From: Duganella margarita
GTDB taxonomy: Bacteria > Pseudomonadota > Gammaproteobacteria > Burkholderiales > Burkholderiaceae_D
NCBI RefSeq assembly: GCF_009857535.1
Contig: NZ_WWCS01000007.1
Coordinates: 186,001 to 250,000, forward strand
Direction of reading: 5' to 3'
Length of the DNA stretch: 64,000 nucleotides
Shown: positions 52,701 to 59,704 of the stretch, piece after piece
Layout: every line of letters starts with the position of its first letter
Position numbering within the stretch: position 1 is the first letter of the stretch
Notes under the pieces: generated by a model
What the model saw: only the letters and a program-made list of their open reading frames with translations
Told to the model about the DNA's origin: nothing
Databases searched by the model: none
Position numbers and translations under genes: made by a program

Positions 52701-55700
52701 ACTGGGAAAATTGTCAGTCGCTTGTCAAACGCGAACGGATTTGGTGCGGGTGGTCAAATTTCGACCCAGACGTCTTACCGCTATGAGGATGATGCTGCGA
52801 ACGTGGCAGGCCGAGGCTCGCAGGGATTCGCCAAAGTCAGTATCAAAGACGAGTTGAGCGGAATTGTATCCTCTTCGACTTACAGCCAAACTTGGCCATT
52901 CAGCGGTATGGCACTAAGCAGTTCAGTCGTTTCCAAAGATCTTGTGACCTTAAGTTCCACCGTAAACAGTCTTAAAGTGAATAGCATCTCCCAAACCAAC
53001 GGCCAAGTGGTCTACTTCCCATACGTGGAAGTCATTGCTACTACGAGCAAAGATCTAAGTGGCGATGCCTTGGGAACGAAGACCGTCACTAACACATACG
53101 GAGATGCATGGGGGAATTTGACGAAGCAAACTAGCGAATTGGACGAGCACACCTATCTTTCGACGACGGTTACTGAATATCTGAATGACCCCAAAGCATG
53201 GCTTATCGGAAAGCCTTTGTCTGTCACCACAACGAAAACCGATGCCAACGCCAACAGCGTGTCGCGGAAGATAACTTACGATTACGATTCCACGACGGGG
53301 CTATTGAACTCATCTACTCAGATGCCGGATATTGCTGCATTTAAGGTTGTAACAACTTTCGATCGAACAGGAAATAAGTTTGGTTTAGTTAATAAAACTA
53401 CCCAAACGTGGCTAAATCCAATTATCAATCCCAATCGCGCTACTGCATCCCAGCGGAGTAGAACTCTTAGTAGCGTGACGTATGATGCCAATGGACGTTT
53501 CCCCGCGACATCTACCAATGCCCTTGGACAGGTCGAGAGTTTTACTTTCGATGCCGGTAGTGGTTTACGAACTCGCGTCGATGACATTAATCAGCTAGCC
53601 ACCATTTTTACTTACGATGCTTTTGGCCGCTTGAAGCAGGTATTGACGCCTGGTGGGACGCAGATTCGGGAATATAAAAAACTATGTGATACAGAATGCC
53701 CGAGCGGTGCTGCCCTTGTTTATATAGTTGATACATTTCATTCGAATGCCGATGGAACCTCCTTCTCTAGAATGGCTGTGCCAAGCATCCAGTACTTCGA
53801 TAATGTTGAGCACTTGTTGGGATCATTAACGTGGGGTTTAACCGGTAAAAAAATTCGGACGTCCAATTCTTATGATGAGCGAGGCCGCGTTCAACAAATA
53901 GGTCGCCCTTATTTTGATGAGGAAAACGCTTTTTTCAAGCAAAAAAATGTTTATGATGATTTGAATAGAATTACTAAACTTACCACTTTGGACGAGGGAG
54001 GAAAATCTATTGATTTTCAAACTACATTCAAGGGATTGCAGATAGAAAAGCAAAATCCGAAAAATTATAAACGTGTGGAGAATTATTATCCAAACGGAAA
54101 ATTGAAAAGTATTACTGATGAAAAAAATGGCAAAACCGTATTCGAATACGATGCTTTTGATAATTTAAATAAAACTACTGATCCGGAAGGGAACGTCAAC
54201 ACGATCACGTATGACGTCCTCGGCCGTAAAATTTCATTGAACGATCGTGATTTAGGTTTGATTGAATACAGTGTGGATCCGCTAGGACGCACATGGAAAC
54301 AAACAACACCGAAGCAACGTATTGCCAAGACGACTAGCTCCAAGGAAACGTCTGCATTGACAGATTTCGATGATCTGGATCGGACTACTGCGCGTTACGA
54401 GACAGATTTAGAAAGTCATTGGTCCTACGACGAGGATCTGTCCCAGGGAGGTGGTAAAGCTGCAGGCAAGTTGACCCAGGCCTGGACACAGGCGGGGTCC
54501 TTTAGGGACTATGAGCGTACCCATTTATATGACGCTTTGGGAAGAAATATACAGACGACCGCGCTTGCGGGGGGGATGATCTTTGAAGATTTGATGTCGT
54601 TTGATGGGTGGGAGCGTCCATCGAAGGTCACTTACGATGCAATGACAACTTTGGAATTTTCCTATCGTTACAATGCAAAAGGATTTCAATATCAGGTGGT
54701 GAGGGGCGACATTGTATTGGCTGAAAAGCGGGATGCAGACGCCGAGGGCCGTGATCTTGAAATAAGATTGGGTAACGGACTAACTGACGTGCATGAGTTC
54801 TATCCGAGCACGGGGAGACCCAAATACGCATCTTTGACTACCACTACAAACAATGCTCTTCTCCAACAATCGTATACATTCGACGTCCTGGGTAACGTGG
54901 ATAACTCCGCCTTGTATTGGAACGCATCAGTGTCGTCTCCAGCTACGGGCACGATTGAGAAATTTACCTACGACGAGTTGAACCGAGTTTATCAGACCAC
55001 GTATTCAGGAGAATACGAGAACACCTATACTGGCTCAGGCAACATTAAGACCAAAGTCACGCCTTACTCTGGAAAGGCAACTTACACCTATCCGACTCCT
55101 GGACCGAACTCCGTTCGCCCTCATGCCGTGACAAACATCACTGGCATTGGAGACTTCACGTATGACGATAACGGTAACCTGAAGGCTGGCGATGGTAAAA
55201 ATGTGACTTGGACTAGCTTCGACATGCCGCTGAAAATTAGTTCGTCAACGTTTGTTAGCCAGTTTATCTACGGACCTGAGCACCAACGTACTGTTCAGTG
55301 TAAAACTTCAAAGGCATGTGGCACTTATGCTATTTACTACGGTCGTGGACAAGAAATAAGTGTGCAAAGTGGGATCTTTACGCTTAAGACGTACTGGCCT
55401 TGGAATCTTGGTTTTGAAACTTTTGTAGATTCCGGTGATTCTGGTACGTCCAAACTGTTCTGGAACCACACAGACCGTTTGGGTAGCATTGTTGCAACTA
55501 CGGGTAGTGATGGCACGCTACAAGATAGCTTGGGCTTCGATGTATGGGGGAAACGCCGTAAATTTGATGGCGCTTCAGCAGCGCTTGGGAGTAATCCATC
55601 ACCAGACGATTTGGCAGGTAAGTTTGACAACAAGGGGTATACTGGACACGAGATGCTGGACGACCTAGACCTTGTACATATGAACGGTCGAGTTTACAAT

Positions 55701-56636
55701 CCACGCATTGGTCGGTTCCTAAGTGCCGACCCATTCGTACCAGATCCGACCAATGGTCAAAGTTATAATAGGTACAGTTATGTCCTGAATAATCCCACCA
55801 ATCTGACCGATCCAACTGGTTTCTGCGAAGGGAAAGTCAGTAGTTCGGATTGCGGTGAGAAGCGAGAGAAGGTGGTAGATCCGTCTATCCGTATTATTTG
55901 GATAAATCCACCGGAAGGCGGTGATCGCTCACAAACTGGTGGAAAAACTGGTTCTTCTGGTGAAAAAATCCAATCAGGAAAGAATGATCAAGGTAAGGTG
56001 GATTCCGGATCGGCCTCACCTAGCTCGACAAACAGTGGTGGCGGTGGCTCGACTTGCACGACAGGGAGTACGTCTGGGACGTGCAGCACGACTCATAATG
56101 AGTTTGTGCAGGATGGCGTCCCCACGATTGTCGCTAAACCCAATGGGCTTGTACGTGACAAACCCTCTACGTTTGGAGTAACCCCTGCTGACCGCGAGGT
56201 CGGTACCATGATCGGAATTGCCGCAAGCGGCTTGCCGTTTGATAGAGCAGCGGTGGGGCTGTACCGAGGCGCTCAAGCTATAAGAGCTGCACGGGCGGCT
56301 CGGGCGCTTAGAACTTCTGAGGGAATGGCGAACTCTGTAAGTGGTATGCGATTGAACGCTCAGCTTGCAGCGGAGCAGGCTGCCGGGGTAAGGGCACCTT
56401 CTGCAATTACAGAATATTCGGAGCATGCATTACAGCAAATAGCCGGGAGGGATGGCGGCATCGGAGTAAGCCAATCGGCTTTAGAAGATGCTTTTGCGAA
56501 TCCTACGAACATTAAATTTGCGCCTAGTAAGTACGGACCTACTTTCCAATTTATTGGTCAGGATGCGACGATAGTAGTAAATGGCGAAGGCCGAGTAGTA
56601 ACTGGCTGGGGAACAAGTGCAGGAGGGGTTAAGTGA
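46746..56636 (+). CDS. Giant exported SpvB/RHS polymorphic toxin with DUF4258-like C terminus
   Basis: The 3296-residue protein starts with an extended signal peptide (core VKTIFIALSLAAGVIAAPVSQAAKA, about residues 33-57). Residues about 60-575 hold tandem beta-sandwich repeats with paired cysteines. An NBR1-like Ig domain follows (about 575-680, KNDGTSTWFANKDYFLG), then further Ig-like domains. SpvB homology begins about 1120 (LPGNLTVGADGAASYSIPI), with VCBS-like DFDGDGFLDILV about 1542. YD/RHS repeats run from about 2200, with the core RVYNPRIGRFLSADPF at about 2982. The C-terminal 75 residues (TEYSEHALQQIAGRDGG...) resemble the DUF4258/BECR-type RNase fold. An 84-residue immunity candidate overlaps its stop. 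The type II-like locus precedes it. Confidence 0.9.
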   Translation: MRLQFKLLFGLFNLSYRVGSTAFNRIQFSASVKTIFIALSLAAGVIAAPVSQAAKANNVIHFATPPNTPLSAGTVGISASPDSETVVRFSSSSSSVCSVSNAVYSGGSTSATVTLLSVGTCSIDANSTGNIDFNAPPTANRQFQVLSPALIPQSINFGSIPNHVYPGSFIVSAIATSGLPVDFYSRNNSICSVVGTTVTLYSVGQCTLVANQAGDNKTYSAATPVEQSFLITPPNQSISFDTIGTKTYPGSVELRAIATSGLTVRFGVTTYSTCSVSGTTLTFVSPGTCSVYAAQPGNANWAAAPQVTQNFTILGSQSITFDSIGTQFYPGSVTLSAKATSQLGVTFAASGICTVSGATATFNGPGDCTISASQSGGGQWAAAPTVSQVFSVILRSQSIDFPVIADQSYPGSVQISANATSGQSVYFSSATSDVCTVAGNLVTLKGAGTCTILANQGGSSYYYAAPQVSRSFRVLKSQAITFATLPPLLIAGGNSATLVASASSGLQVQLSSTTPAVCSVDGATLKGLTTGTCTVLASQAGDGVTFGPAQATQSTQVKVNSASFDSSKLDMVSSLPLGGTYTAKVTVKNDGTSTWFANKDYFLGSQSAENNTIWGLKRVSVDTDVPSGGTYTFTIPVTAPATAGAYHFQWRMVQENIQWFGLPTEDRIVIVGTPTGTATVSLTASPMNSRVAPGAQANIAFTGKSTGATAVLKLELFRDIGSGFENSPVSTVTGSGAVQDFNYTYAARSGTYRFKLRSTDTAQNISESQPVIVNVTDSAIAGKIFGVRGTADGLAQAYGWVCQVASTQTLAYSVYLDAPASLGGTLLTNGTANVTTEADNLAVQSQCQTPGVGHHFVFDVSTYAAQYAGRSFYIQAQGTGSSQVVLPCDDNNCTIPSGLRIGLTTPVDGDRYLAPATVFARVAVTGGQVYDEVAININNEWIAAQADTEQNTFYAKKQDLPARADPYTVYARLRKGTSVIYSAQNKVFVDPATGITLSVSAPTAQTKVIAKTATQLAASASFPAGSPYVIASVKFYSNGQLIATAANTNNLWTSSWTPPLSATVDILARAFDGSGKVLAESSPVHIIIGGDKGPAVPGSEVPIAVDMVVPHLSNADAGTLPGNLTVGADGAASYSIPIVVPPGTAGVQPELSLNYSSSGLNGFAGLGWSLSGLSSIHRCGKTIAQDGVNDRIRFSTSDRLCLDGKRLVLANLALSDDNYWANNAEYRTEITDFSRITTNIDDKGLRSFKVETKAGEILTFGASSTSYVTPIITAVNSGTTALQPAAKSGAQSWAVDSIKDKVGNFIEIIYEQTEQGEHRPSLVRYGGNGLKAHAAVQISYESRPDAWKKYIDETRNDLRNRISHIRTYVGSDLSSTLSSATLIRDYVLSYEQSPTSGRSLLNSVQACAKLISKATDVSSTDCLPATTFAWGKPDPSKTAGFESKGIWAGGPSLSTFYNANGTTISANHPDYFSFSDFENNGYTDILEKRVRGINVPVVEANDLPQGTLRTQYRYFHNTGSAFSEYKYQLSTGEPFIVLETGDFDGDGFLDILVTTVGSGSGSAKICLSPFAKTSLGSTDTPLSFDCEGGKIYPAVGGNSARALPYVVDVLGEGRSAHYSTNISDIATVCIQGTCQVDKNPPTALAMFSPNDTSVDYSQNQYTRLNQMVDFSGVGKPYDVRWTRVNFVQSTQDGGETIYDPHYENLTPRVVLNNFNAPGAVNTGEMANYSYKSFPVPPKNTFYQPYLFDRDTDMGSISNDFNGSGYNSLAFGYLVLKWDSNNFYYSYDDAQFTICLSTGRALDCGVRQKYSKDRYVSVRAIGQFFGDGQATILADVMSYPALNKPQPSGALTMCRVTGDDTTSGTGIEDTNMACDTWAGFTMPVKGSPNAGDNIFFLDMMGTGRTQILQYHSGKFDALNKWVADDRWEVFAPIDLAPAGQALDRIYKVTNGLGATGTVEYADALTGGIVTRSTQPSLKYPMRNNPRTGKIVSRLSNANGFGAGGQISTQTSYRYEDDAANVAGRGSQGFAKVSIKDELSGIVSSSTYSQTWPFSGMALSSSVVSKDLVTLSSTVNSLKVNSISQTNGQVVYFPYVEVIATTSKDLSGDALGTKTVTNTYGDAWGNLTKQTSELDEHTYLSTTVTEYLNDPKAWLIGKPLSVTTTKTDANANSVSRKITYDYDSTTGLLNSSTQMPDIAAFKVVTTFDRTGNKFGLVNKTTQTWLNPIINPNRATASQRSRTLSSVTYDANGRFPATSTNALGQVESFTFDAGSGLRTRVDDINQLATIFTYDAFGRLKQVLTPGGTQIREYKKLCDTECPSGAALVYIVDTFHSNADGTSFSRMAVPSIQYFDNVEHLLGSLTWGLTGKKIRTSNSYDERGRVQQIGRPYFDEENAFFKQKNVYDDLNRITKLTTLDEGGKSIDFQTTFKGLQIEKQNPKNYKRVENYYPNGKLKSITDEKNGKTVFEYDAFDNLNKTTDPEGNVNTITYDVLGRKISLNDRDLGLIEYSVDPLGRTWKQTTPKQRIAKTTSSKETSALTDFDDLDRTTARYETDLESHWSYDEDLSQGGGKAAGKLTQAWTQAGSFRDYERTHLYDALGRNIQTTALAGGMIFEDLMSFDGWERPSKVTYDAMTTLEFSYRYNAKGFQYQVVRGDIVLAEKRDADAEGRDLEIRLGNGLTDVHEFYPSTGRPKYASLTTTTNNALLQQSYTFDVLGNVDNSALYWNASVSSPATGTIEKFTYDELNRVYQTTYSGEYENTYTGSGNIKTKVTPYSGKATYTYPTPGPNSVRPHAVTNITGIGDFTYDDNGNLKAGDGKNVTWTSFDMPLKISSSTFVSQFIYGPEHQRTVQCKTSKACGTYAIYYGRGQEISVQSGIFTLKTYWPWNLGFETFVDSGDSGTSKLFWNHTDRLGSIVATTGSDGTLQDSLGFDVWGKRRKFDGASAALGSNPSPDDLAGKFDNKGYTGHEMLDDLDLVHMNGRVYNPRIGRFLSADPFVPDPTNGQSYNRYSYVLNNPTNLTDPTGFCEGKVSSSDCGEKREKVVDPSIRIIWINPPEGGDRSQTGGKTGSSGEKIQSGKNDQGKVDSGSASPSSTNSGGGGSTCTTGSTSGTCSTTHNEFVQDGVPTIVAKPNGLVRDKPSTFGVTPADREVGTMIGIAASGLPFDRAAVGLYRGAQAIRAARAARALRTSEGMANSVSGMRLNAQLAAEQAAGVRAPSAITEYSEHALQQIAGRDGGIGVSQSALEDAFANPTNIKFAPSKYGPTFQFIGQDATIVVNGEGRVVTGWGTSAGGVK
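47202..48420 (+). repeat. Five tandem 240-249 bp coding repeats in the RHS gene
   Basis: Units start near 47202, 47451, 47694, 47934 and 48177. Each encodes about 80-83 residues, opening QSI-x-F and containing YPGSV, ATSG and a C-x-V...C-x-L/I cysteine pair. A diverged unit precedes them near 46920. They are probably beta-sandwich stalk domains for surface display. Confidence 0.75.
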
Positions 56637-56890
56637 TGAAAATTGATCTGACATTACGGCAAATACAAATCGTTGAATCCATAAAGTCGAAAAGTGAGCT
56701 GAAGGATCAAATGATGTTGGATAAGCTTTTGAAGGGGGAAACAGACTTCAATGATATTGAAAATTTATGTTTAATCATAAATGGTGAATTTCTGATGGAA
56801 GGGATATTGCCTAGCTTTGAGCCTAACCCATATGGACTGGAACTCGAAAGCTTATTGGACTCAGTCAATCGCGCTCGTATTGCTCCATGA
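56636..56890 (+). CDS. Probable immunity protein for the RHS toxin
   Basis: The 84-residue protein begins at ATG 56636, overlapping the toxin stop by one base (TGATG). It is acidic and small, as is usual for polymorphic-toxin immunity proteins. The C-terminal part, CLIINGEFLMEGILPSFEPNPYGLELESLLDSVNRAR, resembles short proteins often found after RHS or CDI toxins. Translational coupling to the toxin is the strongest evidence. The immunity family is not identified. A terminator follows. Confidence 0.68.
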   Translation: MKIDLTLRQIQIVESIKSKSELKDQMMLDKLLKGETDFNDIENLCLIINGEFLMEGILPSFEPNPYGLELESLLDSVNRARIAP

Positions 56891-56940
56891 GACTCATCCC
56901 GAGGTCTTAGCTGCCACAAGTAAATGACCTCTTTGCTACA

Positions 56941-56980
56941 AACCACCCCGCTGGGACTTTCCGGCACGGGTGGTTTTTTT
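56941..56980 (+). terminator. Intrinsic terminator after the RHS/immunity operon
   Basis: AACCACCC (56941-56948) pairs with GGGTGGTT (56968-56975), followed by T to 56980. The hairpin has a 19-base loop and closes the RHS-immunity transcript. Confidence 0.75.
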
Positions 56981-56996
56981 ATAGAAAGTGCGAAAA

Positions 56997-57203
56997 TCAG
57001 AGGCCGACGATTTCCGTCAAAAGCTGCTTGTTCTGGTCCAGGATGCCGAGGCGGTTTTTCTGCAATTTCGCTTCAAAGGCGACATCGTAGAGCGCGATGG
57101 CTTTGCGCAAAACCTCGCTTTTGGTGCAACTGCCGGCGACGGCCAATTGCTCCAGAAGTGCATTTAATTCTGGCGATACCGACAGGTGAATCGCCACGAC
57201 CAT
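56997..57203 (-). CDS. Ribbon-helix-helix (CopG-like) protein
   Basis: This 68-residue protein has an RHH pattern: MVVAIHLSVSPELNALLEQLAVAGSCTKSEVLRKAIALYDVAFEA. A beta strand is followed by two helices. Such proteins act as antitoxins or small repressors. No toxin partner is next to it. The IS left end lies directly at its start, so its upstream region has probably been replaced by the IS. Confidence 0.65.
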   Translation of the reverse strand: MVVAIHLSVSPELNALLEQLAVAGSCTKSEVLRKAIALYDVAFEAKLQKNRLGILDQNKQLLTEIVGL

Positions 57204-57244
57204 TGTAGACACTCCTGAGCCATAATTTAGGCAAAGGAGAAATC

Positions 57245-57523
57245 ATGAGTGGGAAGCGGTACACGGAGGAATTCAAAGTCGCTGCGGTCAAGCAGGTTAT
57301 TGATCGCGGGCACCCTGCGGCCGAGGTCGCCGAACGGCTTGGTGTCAGTATCCGCAGCATCTATGCATGGACAAAGCGGTATGGCGTGCCCGAAGTCGAA
57401 CGCAAAGCCCAGGACGCCCAGTCTGACGAGATGCGGCGACTGAAGGCCGAGTTGAAGCGCGTTACCGAGGAGCGCGACATCTTGAAAAAGGCCGCGGTGT
57501 ACTTTGCCAAGACGTCCGGGTAA
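57245..57523 (+). CDS. IS3-family transposase OrfA
   Basis: The 92-residue protein is a typical OrfA with an HTH (KRYTEEFKVAAVKQVIDRGHPAAEVAERLGVSIRSIYAWTKRYG) and a leucine-zipper region (EMRRLKAELKRVTEERDILKKAAVYFAK). CAAAGGAG precedes the start. An A-rich slippery stretch (TTGAAAAAGG, near 57482) lies near the end and would allow the -1 frameshift that makes OrfAB in this family. Confidence 0.88.
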   Translation: MSGKRYTEEFKVAAVKQVIDRGHPAAEVAERLGVSIRSIYAWTKRYGVPEVERKAQDAQSDEMRRLKAELKRVTEERDILKKAAVYFAKTSG

Positions 57524-57561
57524 GGTATGCCTTCATTCAGGAAGTACAGGACGAATTTCCG

Positions 57562-58395
57562 GTGCGGCGCTTGTGCAAGATGATGGGAGTTCATCCCAGC
57601 GGCTTCTATGCGTGGTGCGTTCAGCCAGAAAGCAAGCGGGCCAAGGAAGACAAGCGCCTGCTCGGCCACATTAAGCAGTCATGGCTGGAGAGCGGCGCGG
57701 TCTACGGCTACCGCAAGGTATCCGACGACCTGCGCGCCTTGGGCGAGCGATGCGGCATCAATCGCGTTCACCGCATCATGCGCTCAGCGGGGCTGCGCTC
57801 GCAGACCGGATACGGCAAGCGCAAATGGAAAGGCGGCGGCATGCCATCGGTGGTGGCACCGAATCATCTGCAGCGGCAATTTAACGTGCTTGAGCCAAAC
57901 CGGGTCTGGGTGACGGACATAACCTACATTCGAACCCATGAAGGCTGGCTGTACCTGGCAGTTGTGCTCGACTTGTTTTCACGCCAGGTTGTAGGGTGGT
58001 CGATGAGTTCGCGGATTGATACGGAGCTGGCGATGAATGCGCTGCTGATGGCGGTTTGGCGACGTAAGCCGGCCGCTCCTGTGATGGTTCATTCGGATCA
58101 GGGCTCGCAGTTCACCAGCAAGGATTGGCGCGATTTCTTGACGGCGCATCGGCTGGAGCCAAGCATGAGCCGGCGTGGAAACTGTCACGACAATGCAGTC
58201 GCTGAAAGCTTCTTCTAGCTTCTAAAACGCGAGCGCATCAAGCGCAAGACCTATGCAACCCGGGACGACGCCAGGCAGGACATCTTCGACTACATCGAGA
58301 TGTTCTACAATCCGAAGCGCCGTCACGGATTTAATGACAGGCTTTCGCCAGCAGAGTTTGAGCGAAGGCATTTTGAACGGCTCGCGGGTGTCTAG
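57562..58395 (+). pseudogene. IS3-family transposase OrfB with internal amber stop
   Basis: The DDE integrase is readable upstream from about 57510 (RVRYAFIQEVQDEFPVRRLCKMMG), with HVPSGFYAWC-like, QTGYGKRKWKGG, NRVWVTDITYIRTHEGWLYLAVVLDLFSRQVVGW, and HSDQGSQFTSKDW. TAG at 58216-58218 interrupts AESFF|LLKRERIKRKTY, where CAG (Gln) is usual. The frame then continues to RHFERLAGV and TAG 58393-58395. The final Glu (AES) is before the stop, but the end is lost. Confidence 0.82.
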
Positions 58396-58590
58396 CAGAC
58401 TTGTGGCGATTCAGGTATCGCTCTCGCCGAACCCATAAAACCTTTTGAAATTCAAAAGCTTGGGTATCTCGTTGATAATCGAGTGGGAATAATTTGTTGG
58501 TACGCACTACTCGGCAAGCCTTCCATCTCGATCCAAGCGAAAATTGACGAGGTGAACAGCCGGAAATTTGGGGCAAATTTGGGGCAATGA
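58396..58590 (+). pseudogene. Orphan C-terminal fragment ending in a tandem 11-bp repeat
   Basis: An open frame without a start runs from the IS right end to TGA 58588-58590 (PFEIQKLGYLVDNRVG..., ending SRKFGANLGQ). Its last codons are formed by AAATTTGGGGC repeated twice (58564-58585). I do not recognise the family. It may be the end of a gene cut by the IS, or chance. Confidence 0.3.
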
Positions 58591-58688
58591 AGGATCATTT
58601 TAGCGCGCTACAACGGTACTGCTTCGGTAGCTCTTCAATAACGCTCCAGTAGTGGCGGTTGCTGAGCTACGCTGCTGTAGCATAAATA

Positions 58689-58716
58689 TCAAGTTCGAAA
58701 CTTGCACTTCCCACCA
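58689..58716 (+). other. Possible tRNA 3' end remnant (T-arm plus CCA)
   Basis: TCAAG-TTCGAAA-CTTGC resembles a T-arm (four of five pairs), followed by seven bases and ACCA. No matching tRNA 5' half is found upstream. A 3' tRNA piece is the usual scar at the edge of an integrated element. A strong terminator follows 32 bases later. Weak evidence. Confidence 0.25.
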
Positions 58717-58747
58717 GAATTCAAGTGATTGCAATCACTTACATAGA

Positions 58748-58780
58748 AAGCCGATCTCTTCAAAGATCGGCTTTTTTTTT
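58748..58780 (+). terminator. Intrinsic terminator
   Basis: AAGCCGATCT (58748-58757) pairs perfectly with AGATCGGCTT (58764-58773), six-base loop, followed by T to 58780. No complete gene precedes it, so it probably served a tRNA or transcript whose 5' part is lost. Confidence 0.85.
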
Positions 58781-59321
58781 GGGGCTGTATTTTTCTTCAT
58801 TACGAGCTGTGACAGCTTTTCTAACGCCTCACGCTGGCATACAACTGAAGTTGGGCATATCGCATTGGTATAGATCACTTCTATCTATACAGTTCATTTT
58901 TGTAATTTTTTACACCCGGTCAGCCAAAAAATCGTGACGTTACTTCGCGTCAGCCTGGGTGACTTGCACGTTCGATGCAAGAAAGTGTGACTTTTGAGTG
59001 TGACGCCACTGCTGTGACAATGTGCGTATTTTCACGCGCCGATCCGGCTACCTGCACTGCGCCGGTTTATCACCGGTTTTCCCTATGAAAACCTGGTAAC
59101 GGGCAGGTCTGTTTTCCTTCATAAATAGAGTAAAAACTGACGAGAAAAACTCACCAAAAATCACGCATTTTTCACCCGTCAATCGTGGTCGGAATTGTGA
59201 ATATTCGATAGATTGTTTCCTTCAGGTAAAATTCTTCATGTAGATCAACACTTCGAAACTTGTTGGCTACCCGATTAACGGCGCCATCCAAATGATGTCC
59301 ACCTCAACGAATTGTGTGAAA
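58781..59321. other. AT-rich noncoding region
   Basis: About 540 bases with no supported gene. Several GTGAC/GTGTGAC words and AT-rich tracts occur. It probably contains the promoter of the small secreted protein at 59322. Confidence 0.4.
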
Positions 59322-59624
59322 ATGAACACTTTTACTAAAGCATTTGCCATCGTTCTGTTTAGCCTGCCACTGCTGGCCAGCGCCGCCGGAAAGACCTCGA
59401 CCGCTGCCATGCAGGTCAGCTTTGAGGTGAAAGAATCCTGCACCGTTCAGAGCTCGGCCGCAGCCAGCGCTGCTGCCACCAAGGCCACCCCGGCCGTCGC
59501 CTGCCAGCTGAAAAGCCCGTACGCAATGACCCGTACCCAGGCCGTGGCCGCCAACACCGCCACGACCCAAACCACCGCCATCCGCCAGGTCAATGCTGCC
59601 GGCGAGTGGACCATCACTTTCTAA
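59322..59624 (+). CDS. Small exported protein, unknown
   Basis: The 100-residue protein begins with a clear signal peptide (MNTFTKAFAIVLFSLPLLASAAGK). Its mature part (QVSFEVKESCTVQSSAAASAAATKATPAVACQL...) has two cysteines in a pattern loosely like SCPU/spore coat U or fimbrial subunits, with a C-terminal GEWTITF beta strand. An upstream ATG at 59292 would put ten residues before the signal. No partner genes adjoin it. Confidence 0.6.
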   Translation: MNTFTKAFAIVLFSLPLLASAAGKTSTAAMQVSFEVKESCTVQSSAAASAAATKATPAVACQLKSPYAMTRTQAVAANTATTQTTAIRQVNAAGEWTITF

Positions 59625-59704
59625 GTCCCTCCGTCCCACAATTGTTGACGGAGGTCCGTTGGGAAAAAGGCTTGAGATGGCCCGGCAATTTGTCGGTGGC
59701 CGTG

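Larger units (their letters stand above)
57204..58396 (+). mobile_element. IS3-family insertion sequence, decayed
   Basis: The element holds orfA and a broken orfB of an IS3-family transposase. Candidate ends share TAGACAC (57206-57212) and GTGTCTA (58388-58394) as short inverted repeats. Exact boundaries and target duplication could not be fixed by eye. An amber codon interrupts the transposase before its last catalytic stretch, so it is probably immobile without help. Confidence 0.75.
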
